Shown piece after piece: positions 12,901 through 27,900 of a DNA stretch of 64,000 nt; positions within the stretch are counted from its first letter, which is position 1; each line of letters begins with the position of its first letter. Position numbers and translations under genes: made by a program. The DNA is from Siphonodentalium dalli (Eukaryota; Mollusca; Scaphopoda; Gadilida; Siphonodentaliidae): contig CP136062.1 of NCBI GenBank assembly GCA_032622095.1, forward strand, positions 34,100,918 to 34,164,917, given 5' to 3'. Below the pieces are notes generated by a model. That model was not told where the DNA came from. It saw only the letters and a program-made list of their open reading frames with translations, and did not search any database.

Positions 12901-15900
12901 TAGTTTATTCATAAGTAGGTGAAAGTGCCAACTCGAGATGACATTATTTAACAGACTTGATGGGTGAGTTTGCTATGCGCACTTACAATCATGGAATTTC
13001 TGCAGGGTAATTAATTCAGTGTTTTTGTGATATCAGCTCACTAAAGCCACAAAAAGCATGCATTTTCGAGCTGGGACCACCCCATACTTTGAAGTTGATT
13101 ATCGAGGAACAAATATAAACAAAGAAATATGTTCCCTGCCTTGTTTGTTCAATGTTATAAAGTTCATTATCAAAACATAACAAAATTCCCAAGTTTTGTA
13201 CTGATGGAATAAGATCTCTACAGGCGCTAAGCAGGCTCCAGGCTCCAGGCTCCAGGCTCCAGGCTGTTGACCCAACATTCAACAATAATTTGAACAAGGA
13301 CTAAATCATGCCAGAAGCTCCCACAAAAATATTCATGATTGCCAATTACTCAGTTAATAAATTCAATTGCAAGTCTATCACAGCTAGTGACAGTCAGTTG
13401 TGGTATTCAGTTATTAACAGACTTGTAATTATTTTAAATTTAATTCATTAGTGAAAATTCATACATGTGTTAAGTACCTTATTAATAAATCATTTAATAT
13501 AAGTCTTCTTAAATATATCTCTTCATGATATTGATGATGTCCATCCCTCTCATGGCAGACCCCAGACTCCTATACCGAATACTAATAACAAATAGGTGGT
13601 TTTTCTGTTTACCAGCAGGTACCAGATAAGAAAATATGTATAGTGACAATGGAGTGAAATCTCCTGGAACTGTAAGATTTATATCACAGTTTGTCATTGA
13701 GCATCAAATTGATTATTTTTTTGTCAAAATGACATATTTAGATATAATTCAGTATCATACTTCTTGGTGAGCTGGGGTTATGGACAATATTTCAGCAGCA
13801 AAAATGTAATTATTTTCATATTTATAATAGTGTGAAATAACCATGGCTTCTATCCTATATTTTTTATCTTGTACCCATGATTCACCTATGTTATTCAGGA
13901 TTTATGGGAGGTGCTAGTATACCATCAGTAGTCAGAGTAATCAAAACTATGTGGTTCATTTATGAGACAAAATACCGAACCTGGAGGGTCGGAACTAAAA
14001 CTAATTACAACAAAAATTGTCTATTTAGGAATAAAATCAATTGACCCTTTCATTATGGGAGCAGCATTCACCCTTCCATGATTGGAGCATTGGAAATATT
14101 GCAAAAAAAACCTGTGCTAATGCATTCTCTTATATATGGTAGTTTCCAGTAGGGATCCTAGACTATATAAGAGAATATATTACATTGGCCTAACAATATT
14201 TACCTTGACCTTGTAAGCCAGTGCATTCTCTTATATATATGAGGCTACCTATGGTACCTGCAGATATAAGGGAATGCACTGGCACATGATTCAATGCTCC
14301 ACTAGCGCAGCTCCCATCAAGAAATGGTTATATTATATATTTGAGTCTCCCAAGTTCTTCCAACTGCATATTTTGTAGATTTTATTTCTTTGCTTTACAG
14401 AAGAAATTTAATCATTTACAAATTTCCAAATTCACTAAAGATGGATTATCTCTTCCTCTAACATGTGTTGTATAGTTTACTGGTTATAAAATAATAAAAA
14501 TAAGCCGGAGATACCTGTCTGGAAATGTTACTATCAATTAATATTGATTTTAAATCAATATGTATTTTTTAATGCGAGAATTAAGTGGGATATATATTTG
14601 TTCCTATTTTTTTTAGAAAAAGTTCCAACAAACACGTGCCCTAAAATACTGGACATTGATTGTATGCTTATTATAATACTAATTGATAGAAGTGTTTCCA
14701 GACAGGGGTCTTCGATTCATATTTATTATGTTATACACAGGAAACTATAAAATACTTGTTATAGAAAGAGATAATGATTAATCCATCTGTAAGAGTAAGG
14801 GTTTTTCAAGTTGTGTGTCTTCAAGAATGGGAGTGTATCACACTGAGCCAAATTCAATATATGATGGTCAGGTATTTCAAAAACAAGAAACAAAATTAAC
14901 AGCTTTTTCATAGTTTTAGTAATTTTCTGACTAGATTGTGTACAAAAGATGATTTCTTATTAGTCTATGGTGAAGACGGTGCGATAATACGCAAAATTGC
15001 GGTAAATGCACCTTATCAGAAGAAGAAGAAGAAGAAGAAGAAGACAAAACTATTTTTGAACAAATTATGTGTTAGACTTACAAACTGTGAAGGGATTTCC
15101 AAACACATTGTGATGCTATCGTTTTACAATTGAAAGTGTTCTAAATAATTTTGCACATTTCATGACTGGAGCTTCCTGAAATTTAGCGAAAACACTGTAC
15201 CAATGCATTCTCTTATATATGACAGTCTCCCATAGGCAGACTCACATATTTAAGAGAATTCATTGGCCTAACAACATTTATCTTGACCATGCAAGCCAGT
15301 GGATTCTTTTATATTTACAACCTGCCATATTGGAGACCATTATTTATGATTAATCCTTCCATAATTGGAGCTTCATGAAATTTTTTGAAAACTTGTGCCA
15401 ATGCATTCTCTTATATATGCGAGTCTCCAATAGGATGCCTTGCATATATAAGAGAATGCATTAAGCTAACAATACTTATATTGAACTTCTAAGCCAGTGC
15501 AGTCTCTTATATTTAAGATTGTATATATGCGAGATTCATATATATAAAAGAATGCATAAGCATGACTGGTTGTTTTTTCTATTTATGCCCCAACATTTGT
15601 TAAACAGACAAAAATGCCAAAAAATGGCTTTTTTGGAAAAGTATCAAGACTGAAGGAGTAATCTCAGTCATAAGTTAATTTTATTCAACAAAACACCAAA
15701 AAAACAAATGCCATGAGAAAAACAGGGTATATGGATTTAAATTTATTTCAATTTGCTCTGGATATGGGGGGGGGGGGGTAATATATATTCAGACACCTAT
15801 GATACTTTTTTACATTTTACCATTTCTGCGATTCACCCACCCCCGCAACCAATTTCTTTCCCTCTTTACAATTGTTTTCCCAAAGCATTTTTCAACACCC

Positions 15901-18900
15901 CTCCCCATCTGTCTGTCTGAATATATATGTGGAGATTCTATGAGGAAACAACTATTTTTTACCATCTTACCATCCGCCCAGAACATTAAACCTTTCTAAG
16001 GCTGAAGGGGTCACTCTCACCAAAAAAAGTGCTGAAGGGTACACATGGTTTGAAAATGTGCTGAAGGTTTGTGATCGCCACTAACACCGTTACTTAAACT
16101 GTGTTTCTGAAAGTCTGACGCCCATGAGCAGTTTGTTTTCAGTTCATTTTCTGTTCATTGGAACGTAATCAATTATTTTCTAACAGAAATCATGGCAGAT
16201 ACGAAATCTAAACGTCATTTAGAACGACATTTCAAACCCTGTATACCATTCAGCACATTTTCAAATCCTGTGTACCCTTCAGCACTTTTTTTGGTGAGAG
16301 TGACCCCTTCAGCCTTACTAAGTTAGATACATGTAGGTCTACCATTACATATAACGCTGTAAGGCAATAAAACCAATTATGCTTTTAAAGCGTAATGGAG
16401 TTACGCTTAAGCATAATCAGCCATTACATGTTAGATTGATCTCCCATATAGTACTTAATATATGCAATGACAATGTTGTTGTTTGAGCCATCCAAATGAT
16501 TTTGGAGTATAAATATAAGCAGCAAGCGAAATAATTGAAAAATAATTTATTATATATGATAAACAAGCATAAATTATAAATAGTTAAGCAATAGTTCCTT
16601 GTTAGCATTGTTGAAAACACCCCATACTGTTGTTCCCCTCGCAGAGCAGATAGAAAACCGTCAATGTCACTGATATCAACAACCGACTATTCCAGGTGGT
16701 TCCATTCCACAGTTGTTTTAACAAAGAAGGAGTTTTCGTATTGTGAGCTGCTAGTACGCAGAAGTTGGAACGATTCTGTGTTGTTACACACCTCCTTCTC
16801 CACCGGATTTTGACTGACACGTACAGTCCTCAAATTTTGTTGGCTGTAGCCTGTATGTGCCTTGTGTTTTAGATAATCAGGCTTAGGAAGTGCTGGGAGC
16901 AACCCCATGACTATTTTGTGGTATTTAACCAGTCGCTGTTCTTTCCTTCTGGGAGCTTTACCTCAGACAGCATGTCTGTGACTGATCCATCATCTCGTCT
17001 GTATATGTTCTTTTCTGTATCTCAGTGTTCTTTGAGTTTAAGAGAGATCTCGAGGTCAAGTGACCAATTTTGAATGGGGATTTCCATGCAAATCTGCAGA
17101 GCAAAATTTAGAGTTGCACATACTTCTGAGTGTGACTTGATGTAGTATTGAAAACAACAGGTATTTACAGGGACGCCAGAAGCATCAAAGGGCAAGGGGG
17201 CAAACCAACCAGGGGGGCACTTTTCGGGTACCCACTGGCCTCACCTGAGTCAGGCCAGCAAGGGGGGCAAATGCCCCCGTATGTCCCCCTTCTCTGGCGT
17301 CCCTGGGTATTTATCTGGCGACTGGCGTGTCCAATTGGAACTTGTTCCATTATAAATTATAATGTTGGTGTATTTATTTTTGAATTTTATATTGATATTT
17401 CGAATCTGACAAATATAAGTTATGTAGGTCAAGTGATATGTAATTCCAGAAAAAAATTCTCAAAAATATATTTATAGCAAAATTTTATAATTTACGAAGC
17501 GGACCCACCAGATAAATACCTGTTGTCTAGTAACACATCAAGTCACACTCAGAAGTATGGTGACACTCCACAGTTTCAACAGGTATGGGCCCAGAAATAG
17601 GGGGCCCATAGATTCATTGAAATTTATCTGGATTATGATCCCAAACCATATAGACAATATATATATGCCTGAAATTAGTACAGAATAGGCATTCAGAATT
17701 TGATACATAATTTCCATAATATATGGGCTATCAAGAGTTATGGCCCTTGATCTTTTGATCGAAAATGTGATTTTTATTCAAAAAATGACCAAAATATTGC
17801 ATTTTCATACCCAAGAGGCACGAATACCAGATTTTTTCAAGCATGGTCACCTATGTTGGTTTATAGGTCTCTGGCTTCCAACATCAATGTGAAAAAATTT
17901 CAAACTTTCGCCGTTAAATTTTCCAGAAAATCAATTTTTAATGCAGATGACAAATTATGGGTGCTAAAAAATTGACCCAGTATCTAGAGCCACTGTTTCG
18001 CAGAAAACGCTACTGCTGTCTATGGGCGGGGTCAAGGTCACTTGCACTTAATTTTTTCATCAGTCGAGAACACCTTCTAAAATTACACAAATTCATATCC
18101 AACCTTGTCTTAATATACATACCACATTAATGGTGCCAGAAACCACTACTAGTAGCACTTTATATCTATAAAATCACCCCTAATGATCATTCGAAACTGT
18201 GGAGTGTCACCTTAAGGGGAATGCAATTTCACTAATCTTTAATAGGGACCACACCTCCATATTCTCTGCATTATACCGCTTAAAATGATATATTACACCC
18301 CATGCGTTATTGCAATCACAGGCAGCAAGATTGGGTGGGGATTTACATGCACCCCCATGATTTCACCTCTTTTGGGTCTTTCAGAACCCAGTGACGTTAT
18401 GCTTGACGTAGTGACAAAATGTATATAATCAACCATCATTTATAGCTTGAAAAAGGTCTGAAATGCTAAAATGTTGTATAAAATATATTATGAGATGCAT
18501 ATTTTCCTCAGATATCAAAATAAAACTTAATATTTCATGCAACTACTATCTTTAATACTCTCCCAAAACCATGGGTTAAACAATTCCAAGTCTTATTTAG
18601 CATTAAGGGAAAGCTATACACGGTTATGACATCACATGAACAATATGTTGTCAAGTGAAATATGTCCAGGGAAACCTGAATTATTATATTTCACACTTGT
18701 GAATAAGAAAGACTGAATATATAATCTTTTAGTATACTGTGTAATGTCAATGTCAGCCTGTTCAGCTAAGATTCAAGGAACATGATGTCATGAAGAAGTA
18801 CCCATCATCTAAAAAATCATCAATAACAATACACATGAACCACCCCCCCCCCCCTGCTCCAAGACTCCATATCCCCACCAATTTATATGTCTAAAGGCCA

Positions 18901-21900
18901 CCTGTATTGGAATATCCATAGAAGAATGGTGTATTTAACATAAAATGTTCCTTCTAACTGAGCAGATTTGCTAAAAATGATTTTCAATGTAAATATATGT
19001 CAAGTTGACAGATGATAATGGTGCTATTTGCTGGTCTTTAAGGTGACACTCCACAGTTTCAACAGCTATGGGCCCAGAAATAGGGGGCCCAGCATAGATT
19101 CATTGAAATTTATCTGGATTATGATCCCAAACCATATATATATGCCTGAAATTAGTACAGAATAGGCATTCAGAATTTGATACATAATTTCCATAATATA
19201 TGGGCTACCAAGAGTTATGGCCCTTGATCTTTTGATCGAAAATGTGATTTTTATTCAAAAAATGACCAAAATATTGCATTTTCATACCCAAGAGGCACGA
19301 ATACCAGATTTTTTCAAGCATGGTCACCTATGTTGGTTTAGAGGTCTCTGGCTTCCAACATCAATGTGAAAAAAATTCAAACTTTCGCCGTTAAATTTTC
19401 CAGAAAATCAATTTTTAATGCAGATGACAAATTTTGAGTGCTAAAAAATTGACCCAGTATCTAGAGCCAATGTTTCGCAGAAAACGCTACTGCTGTCTAT
19501 GGGTGGGGTCAAGGTCACTTGCACTTAATTTTTTCATCAGTCGAGAACACCTTCTAAAATTACACAAATTCATATCCCACCTTGTCTTAATATACATACC
19601 ACATTAATGGTGCCAGAAACCACTAGCACTTTATATCTATAAAATCACCCCTAATGATCATTCGAAACTGTGGAGTGTCACCTATATGCAACTCTTCAAC
19701 TTTTGCTCCGCAGATTTGCATGGAAATCCCCATTCAAAATCCACCACGGCGGAAGACACACACCATTCGTTGCTCTTTCCAATTTTTCGGCATCTTCCGC
19801 TTACGAAAACTTCTTATTTGATCGCAATTTTGATCCTTATTTTGCCAATTTAAGCTCAATATATCTCAGTCTTTTTCTAACGATATCCTGACAGTGAAAC
19901 CATTCTTGACAGAACACAGGGATATCCCCAATCTATTTATAGCATATCAGGCTGTATCAGGGGAGATAAACCATGCATGCAGTTTATAGAAGCGTTAGGA
20001 ACAGGCAGTAAACAGCTGATTTCAACAACAACAACATGGTGGCGATTATTTGTGAGTCCCTTTAACGTGATTTTGTACCCGTCCTATAGTGATTTTGTTG
20101 AATATTGTGTGTCGTCAGCAACAACAATGGTAAGTTTGATAAATATTTGCATGATATCGTTACGTTTTGATGCGCGGTTGGGTAGAACGTGTCCCAAACA
20201 TGGATACAACACCATTCCCGTGGCTGTGGACCGTATATATTTATGCTGAGAGGCGCCGATCACTGAGAATTCTGACTGAAAACAAGTAGACCGCTCCCTC
20301 AAATGCAATTTTGTACACCCCGGAGGTTTCCCACTCGGTGTTAGGTGTCTCGCGTCGTTTGTGGGTCAATATACCATGCTATATGCACACAAGTTAGAGA
20401 GTAAAACATCATTTTCCGTTTAAATAAAACGTTTTCCCATCACACACTAGGCTCCTGTTCTAATTATGCTGAGGCTCCTGTTCTTAATACCAAATAAATC
20501 GCACGCTCCTGTGATTTCCATTGGAAATCACATAAATATTTGGTAGAAGTTTTCACAATTTGAACAGATTTTCAAGGTAAAACGTGGGTGAACATGTTGT
20601 CTAAAGGTAGTGTGAATATTCAGCGATTGATTGGGCTTTATATATATATACATATGTCCGTATATGCCACGCCCCAATATGTAGGGAAATATCCACTGGT
20701 TGTCGGGCAGAAAGATGCTACACACCCCCCCCCCCCCCCCCCCAATATTTTCGGGTAGTTTCTGCCCTGACTAGTACTAGTGAAAGTATAAAAATACCGC
20801 GCGCATAATAATAAATTATTCTTCTCGGTAAAACTCTTTTATGCAATAGGGCGAGGTTTGTTTTGAGTACATTTCTAAGTTTTGTAATCAAATCGCCGAT
20901 TCGCGCCAAATAAACTTGAGTGGGTCAAACTTTTGAATCAATGCATTGTACAATCTCGGATGTACCAAAATAGATATAAGGGTCACTAACTCCACGAAGG
21001 GACACAAATAAACACAATACATACATGTTATAACGTATATGTCCATTTGCCCTCCCACGATGGCGAGATCAAAATAATGTCATCAGCATCCTTATTTGTA
21101 ATGTACCAACATGTAGACATTGATTGGATATAGTAGAGTCGCTTATGTACTTTCGTGGGAATTTTTTGAATAAATGTAGAGACTATGATATTATGATAGG
21201 GTATCACTTACTTTGTCGGAAAAGTTTGTTAGACTTCATGGGTCCGCGACTGGAGAGAATTATGACGTCACAAAGATGGCGTCATTGTCAGTTCAGTTCA
21301 GATGTAGGGTTGTCATAAGAACTGACGAATTCAATTTCTTAATTGTTATATACATTCTTTTCAGTTAGGGCAATTCATCAATAGTAGTTCTCGAAGTACA
21401 GTACCCAATTTCACGGGAAAATGTTATTCCAGTCAAAGATGGCTGCCAAAATGGCACTAAAAAATCAACAATTATGCGATTTTCAAGAATCTCATGTAAT
21501 GACCTTCCGTTTGGTATCGACTGCGAATTGTGACAACTCTGTGTTTAATTATTGCTTCAGCAATGTGGTGACCAATTGTATTGTACAACACATGTTCGAT
21601 CTGTCAAAAATCCACTTTAGACAATCGAATTATAGCATCTTGTCAAAAATTAATTCCGATATTGTAGCAATAGATTTAAAGAAATGAGCGGCATTCAGTG
21701 ATGGGAAAGAAGTATTCGTGCCACATACGGAATTATTATCACACTTCAACAAAACTGTTCAATTTCGTCCAAGATGGCTACCAAAATGGCGGTCAAAATA
21801 CAAAAGTCAGTGTTCGTTACGGTACATCACCAAATGTCGCCCTGGCATTCCATCATGGGAATTAGGTTAATCGGCTACTTTTAAGTAAATGCGCATAGCT

Positions 21901-24900
21901 TTAATTTCTTATACACATTAGCGATGTCCTATACGGCTTACGCGGCATTTCTTCAAATTTCCTGATATTAAGTGAGGAGGGTGTTAAAGAGAAAAATCCA
22001 TCTCACAATGTGAAATTAGAAAGTATCTTAGACCGCCATCTTAGCTTGGGGTGGGCAAGTGTTACTATTCCAATGTCTAGACTTCTGTGCTATACCCTAA
22101 GCCAAAGTACTAAGTGAGAAGTATTGGTGGTTATCATATCAAATGGTAATTGATGATGCAGTTAATTATTAGTTCTTGTCGTGACATATCGGTAGAAAAT
22201 GCATATAGTGTATCATACGCAACTGCTTATTGTGATAGCTATGAAGTGGGATTGTACTTCCCAGCTATACCATGAATCTTGGCAAGCTAGAAACAACACA
22301 TCCTTGTTTATAAAACACAAACAATAGTAGAATTAATGCTATGGCTGTCATTTGGCCTGCTTGTCTCACCGTTAGTTGTGCTGTAACCTTTAATTAAATT
22401 TGCATGGTAACACCATTTGAACCTCGTTTAGCTGAATTTAGCAGGTTTCAATCGTATTGATAACCACGACAGATCAAAATAGAATAGACACTCATAGGTG
22501 GGTAATAAATCCGTATAAGCGGTAGTGTCCCATATCAAGCTTAAAGTGATATATTGTGAATACCAGGTTCTGAAATCTGGATGATTGTTTTCACAAAAGT
22601 AGTCCAACCACTTTCATTGCAAATGTGGAGTTTTGAAAAGTTAATATAAGTTAGTGACCCCACATGGCATGTTATTCAGTTGAAATGAACATTGCCATAC
22701 ACCAGGCTAAATCCCCACAAACGGGCGAAGTGGTATGTCTGATTCTTGGCTTTCCTCGTGTTCAGTTAATTGGTGGTAGCCACACAAAGTGATTCGCCCA
22801 ATATACGAAAGGTGGCTTGGCATGAACACGGTAGGATGGTATGGACCATTGATAGTATACAGCAAACTAATATCCCATTTTGATTTCTATGATTTAGGCA
22901 TGTGAAACGTTTAGTGAGACAATGCATTACGTTTGTACATCAGTTTAATAGGAAAGCGGTTCTGGGCAATGATTATGACTGCCGGTGGCACTTGATTAGC
23001 GATTATTTTGAAGTTTATCGAAATCAACAGGGACTGCGCAACTGCTTTGCATATCCAACCATGCAGCTTAGATGACGACAGAATGTGGATGGTAAGCGCA
23101 ATAGATACTAGCCAAACATAGACAGGCGATACTTATTATGATACTAATTTCCGCGTACGATCACACGGTGGGAACGGGTGAATCGTCCATTGGTAGTGAT
23201 GGGTCTTCCAGTGTCATGTAATCAGTTTGATTTATTATGTCAATATACTCTGGAATCCAGGTTCTTAATACTGAATGACATTATGGGGCAACGCAGTCCA
23301 CTAACTTCTTACAACATAATGTGAAGTAATATTTGGAGTTAATAACAGCTCATGACGTGCCATGTTGATTCTGGTTATAACGTTATCATGAACCAAAGGA
23401 AATGTGGATATGAAGGAAGTTGAATTAGCACGCGTAACTACGGAGGTGGCCATGGTTCACTATACTAATAATAGCGGCATCTTTCAGATCATATTATATA
23501 GGCCGATCCATATATATCCCAATGACTCAAACTGTTCTAATTCTATTCTACTAGGAGTTATCAGATCAGTCTTGCTATATCCCATAAATTGTATATATCA
23601 TGCTGCATTCATGCATCTTGATAATCCCCCCAACCAAGTGGCATGTATATGTTAACATCAGCAGAACACGGTCATGGTGAGGCTATTGTGGGCAGAGCTC
23701 CATGCATATTCACGTGAAAATCAATCCAGTTTGATCAGATAGACTTTAGTTTAAACAGTATTTATTCCATGAATAATACCAAAAACTATTAGTATGCGTT
23801 TAATCGTGGACCGGATTCGACATGAACTGTGCAGGCTTATGTGAGTAATTTACGGGAATCATTTTATATTCACCCCACTATACATTTGTACATACATGTA
23901 GTGATACATAAATATGCTAATATCGCTGTAATACAAGTAAATATATTGCTTGAGTTCTAGTTCAAATTTGTCAAGATCCCATCTTGGTCGTCATAATACT
24001 GCACGTGTGGAAATGTAGCGGTACTTAGTATGAACTGGTGACAAGAAGCAGTCTAAGCATGAGGCAATCATCAACATTTCTTCCTGCACATATGTTTGCC
24101 AGAATGGTAGAATGGGGTTTTTGATCATTTTGTGTCGATTTTTCATTCCAATCATCAAGGCCCCGGGAGATCTCATGGTTTATATTTTCAATTTCAGGCT
24201 TCAAAAGCCAGCTACTGTTAGCTATATACAGTAATCTGATTGAGTCCGTCGCTACACCTTTTAGTATACGAGTAGATAAACTCAATTGTTATCGATATGC
24301 AAGAACGTATGGCGAGCACATGCATGATTTGAGCATTGGTAGCTGACATCGCCTGAAGTTGGAAACTACAATAGTATCTCCACATACCACGTAGGTCTCT
24401 ATTAAATTATTTATATAATATCAGAATCGAGTTTGGCACAAGTCCATATACTTAACGTGCTTGAACATATATTTCAGTATTATCTATTTCTCACCGAAAG
24501 CCCATGTATGATAATGATATGCGAATGTACCTTTCTTGCACGATGTGATATATTTCGGAAATATATCTATTTTAAAGTCAAAATTCGGCATTCCCGCCAC
24601 ATTGGCGGCCATCTCGATTACAATGAGATATTAATAACTCCGGATAATCTAGATCGGAGTACATTCATTCATATATCTAACACCGAGATATCGTTCTCCT
24701 GTTGTGGACATGTTATTTGACGTGTGCAAATATAATGTTTGGCGAATTTTCACGATGCTTATTTGGACATTTGGACAATAATTGTGATATGAACTCGCAT
24801 ATTGAGTCATTGCAGAAAGACAACTACTATGAATGTGCCGTAACATGGCGAATATTTATTTGGAAGAAGCAAATTAGTCTACTAAATTCACCTTCTACAT

Positions 24901-27900
24901 GACAGAAACGTAATTGGATGAAAAAGGGTAAAATTTACGTATTATCGTATTTTGGCCGCCATCTTGGAAGCCATCTTGGATTAAGTTGACAGTTTCTGGA
25001 TCCAGTTAGATGTAAATACCCTATGTAATGATTATACTCATTTCCATCATCGATTATTTCTAAATTTCTATAAGGATATAGTTAGAAAATAAAAAAGTAT
25101 ATTTTGGCGAAATTCATACCAATTCCTTTAAATCATCGCATTTGGAGAAGACAATCTAGGTTATGATTCAAGAAATCAACTAATGTGATGCCTAAGTGGT
25201 TTGTTATCAAGATTGAAGAGAAGTATATTCCCTAATCGTCACCAGTTCGATACAATCGGAAATGATGTAGGCGACATGTATGGAAAATCATCAATTTCCC
25301 ACTTCCGGTCGCGATTTTGGCGGCCATCTCTGATCGAGAGGACACATTTTCATATAAAAATATAACATGGCGTCACACCGTGCACGGTACAAAAGGATTG
25401 TAATTTATTTTACATCAAAATCATATTTTTATCATGAAATCTAACAATGGCTAACTTAAAAAAATGAGCATGGCGGCCAAGTTTGTGACGTCATCAGACC
25501 ACCCAGTCTGAAGTAGAGACCATATACTGGCTCATGAACATGGTCTCTATATTTGTTCATGAATTTCCCACGGGAGCCCAAAATCTGACATAAGCGACTC
25601 TACTAATATATTAATAGGAAATTTAGGCCTATATTCCCTGCTAAAGTGGCATTGTCGATTTGACGTATAAACCAGTCTGGGTAAACGACGACTCAATATA
25701 CATTCGAATATAGAGTCTATAGAGACTAAATGCCATTTTTCGTTTCCCGATCTGTGAGATTATGTTTCAGCGGGTAATGCGATTGATCGCGCAATTTTCC
25801 AATGGACCAATGAAACCGCTACCTGTTAAATAACAACTATTCGTGGGCGGACTGTCCACAGAAATCGCACCGCACACACAAATTGACAGTGTGGCAAAAC
25901 AAAATGACGTCACGTAATTGACAGCGCGTACCCGATTACATGCGAAATGGGACCTGTCAATCATCGTTGCTCCAAAAAAACGAAAATTGATCGATAGTCA
26001 TCAGACTGAATATATAATGATATATTTAGTCTATATTTATTCAGACTGCGTATAAACGTATCATTTTATATGCGACAGATGTGTTGTCATATATATACTA
26101 GTAGTTTGTTCGCGTCTAAGTGATTGTAAGCTTATCTGATACAATTATTATATGTCAAGTTATTATTATTAAAAAGTGTTTCTGTGACTTTTAATTAATC
26201 ATGTGCATTACTCCCTGCAATCATTTTCATTTATGTAAGATTTCAAACCAGGGTTTGGTAAAACATTCAGATATGAACCTTAAATTCGAGTTAAGGGCCT
26301 TTATGGTAGACCTACAGCAGCTGGCATGTCTAAAAACTAAAACGTCTAGTTGACGACGCTATATGCGATATATGACATATATGTGTAATGGAATGCATGT
26401 CTTATTGTGTGGTGTCGACAGCAGCAGAAACATTAGTATGTTCTACTGGCATAGGTACACCTTGAAGTTGCCACTAAATTGTCCAAACCGAATTAAGTAA
26501 AGTCAACCGTAATTTAATATAGAACAGGAGCACACATATACACCTATTTACATTCACAGTCTCTATACGTCTGCTAAAACATAAAAAACGCACGAAATCC
26601 CGCGAATTGTCTAGCCAAACCTGTCAAATGCATGTACATAATGTTGCAGTCATCATAGAACAGGAGCGTATTTATTTAATCACTTGACGAACAGAAAGCG
26701 AATACATAATCCACCCGAGAACAGGAGCTATTTTTCGCTCATTTGAAACTGCTATATTCGAGTTAGCGGAACTAATTTTGGCCGAATTGTAGACTGCCAG
26801 ATCCGCAACGATACGCAGTAAAAAATCGCTGTTATATTCGGAATTAATACCACTTTTGATGTAATGAAAGTTCAATGGAAAGTGTACACAAATGAATAGC
26901 TGATGGAAACATGCGCGGTATGACCCCACATTCCTGTCATCTTCACTTATTATTATTGTTTTATGATGATTATATATCTAAGTACAATAATCAATCAAGA
27001 TATTAGCTGATTTGCTACAACTTCTCACCATTCATCCAGCATTTGTAAGTCGAGCACATGGTCCAAATCGTACCGCGAACAGGAGCGCGTCACTTTAGCT
27101 CGGGAGCGGTATTCACCTAAGCGCAAAATCGCATGGAGCGTATTGGACCCAGTGATCCTGTGTCGCTATCGCTTTCCGCTGGATAATGTTCCAGCAGAAG
27201 TTCGATAATCAACACAGAAGGTACGTGATATTTCTTATATGTGATGACTCTTTAATTATACAATCAAAACGAGGCAACATGATAGCAAAACAGTGGAGGC
27301 GTGCAACCGTTGCCAAATCAATCAGTCCCGATGTAGCATTTCATGGATTGACGGTCGATAGGCAACATGAGCTGTTTGAACCATTCTGCCCGAAAGATGT
27401 TGCACAGGAATGCCATTGACTGATACCATCACATTCGATAACATTGACATGACAGTGACGATGAGATTGCATAAACCGTGGGCAATATATAATATGAATT
27501 ATATTAACTAGTCTGAATGACCTTTCGCGTTCAGTAGCATAAAGCATACAATTGAAAGCATTAAGAAAACTATCTTGGGGTAGGGTTAAGTTTTACTTTA
27601 TTTCTTAATTCTGGTCTGATACATGATTATAGAATTTCATGTCTGGTATTGGGGATGAATTTATTCGTATTGTTGTGCATGTTGTGCAGCTCTATCCATA
27701 AAACTGACAAAGTCATGGGATTGTTTCTGAATTTTTTTACTTAAAAATAATGAAAATTTTAACTAATTTATTCCAAAAAATAAAATATTTAAACGATACA
27801 TTCTAATTCCATGATATATGATAAGACTCTGAATTGGTTAACAAAACTGAACTAAAACGGGCTATTCTGACTTGACAGGTATTTTCAGATATAAAATCAG

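Larger units (their letters stand above)
17068..19740. repeat. Fold-back element carrying two later insertions
   Basis: The left arm (17068 to about 17320) and the right arm (about 17507-17558 plus 19683-19740) are reverse complements once the insertions are removed: TTTTGAATGGGGATTTCCAT, AGAGTTGCA, CTTCTGAGTGTGACTTGATG and CAACAGGTATTTATCTGG occur in both. Each arm supplies the empty target site for the insertion in the other. Confidence 0.8.

Noticed and set aside
14544-14750. Reading frame with SRQGSSI, as in CEPT exon 1
   Set aside because: Only seven residues match, the following residues diverge, and no second conserved block (VAPN) follows. Treated as chance.
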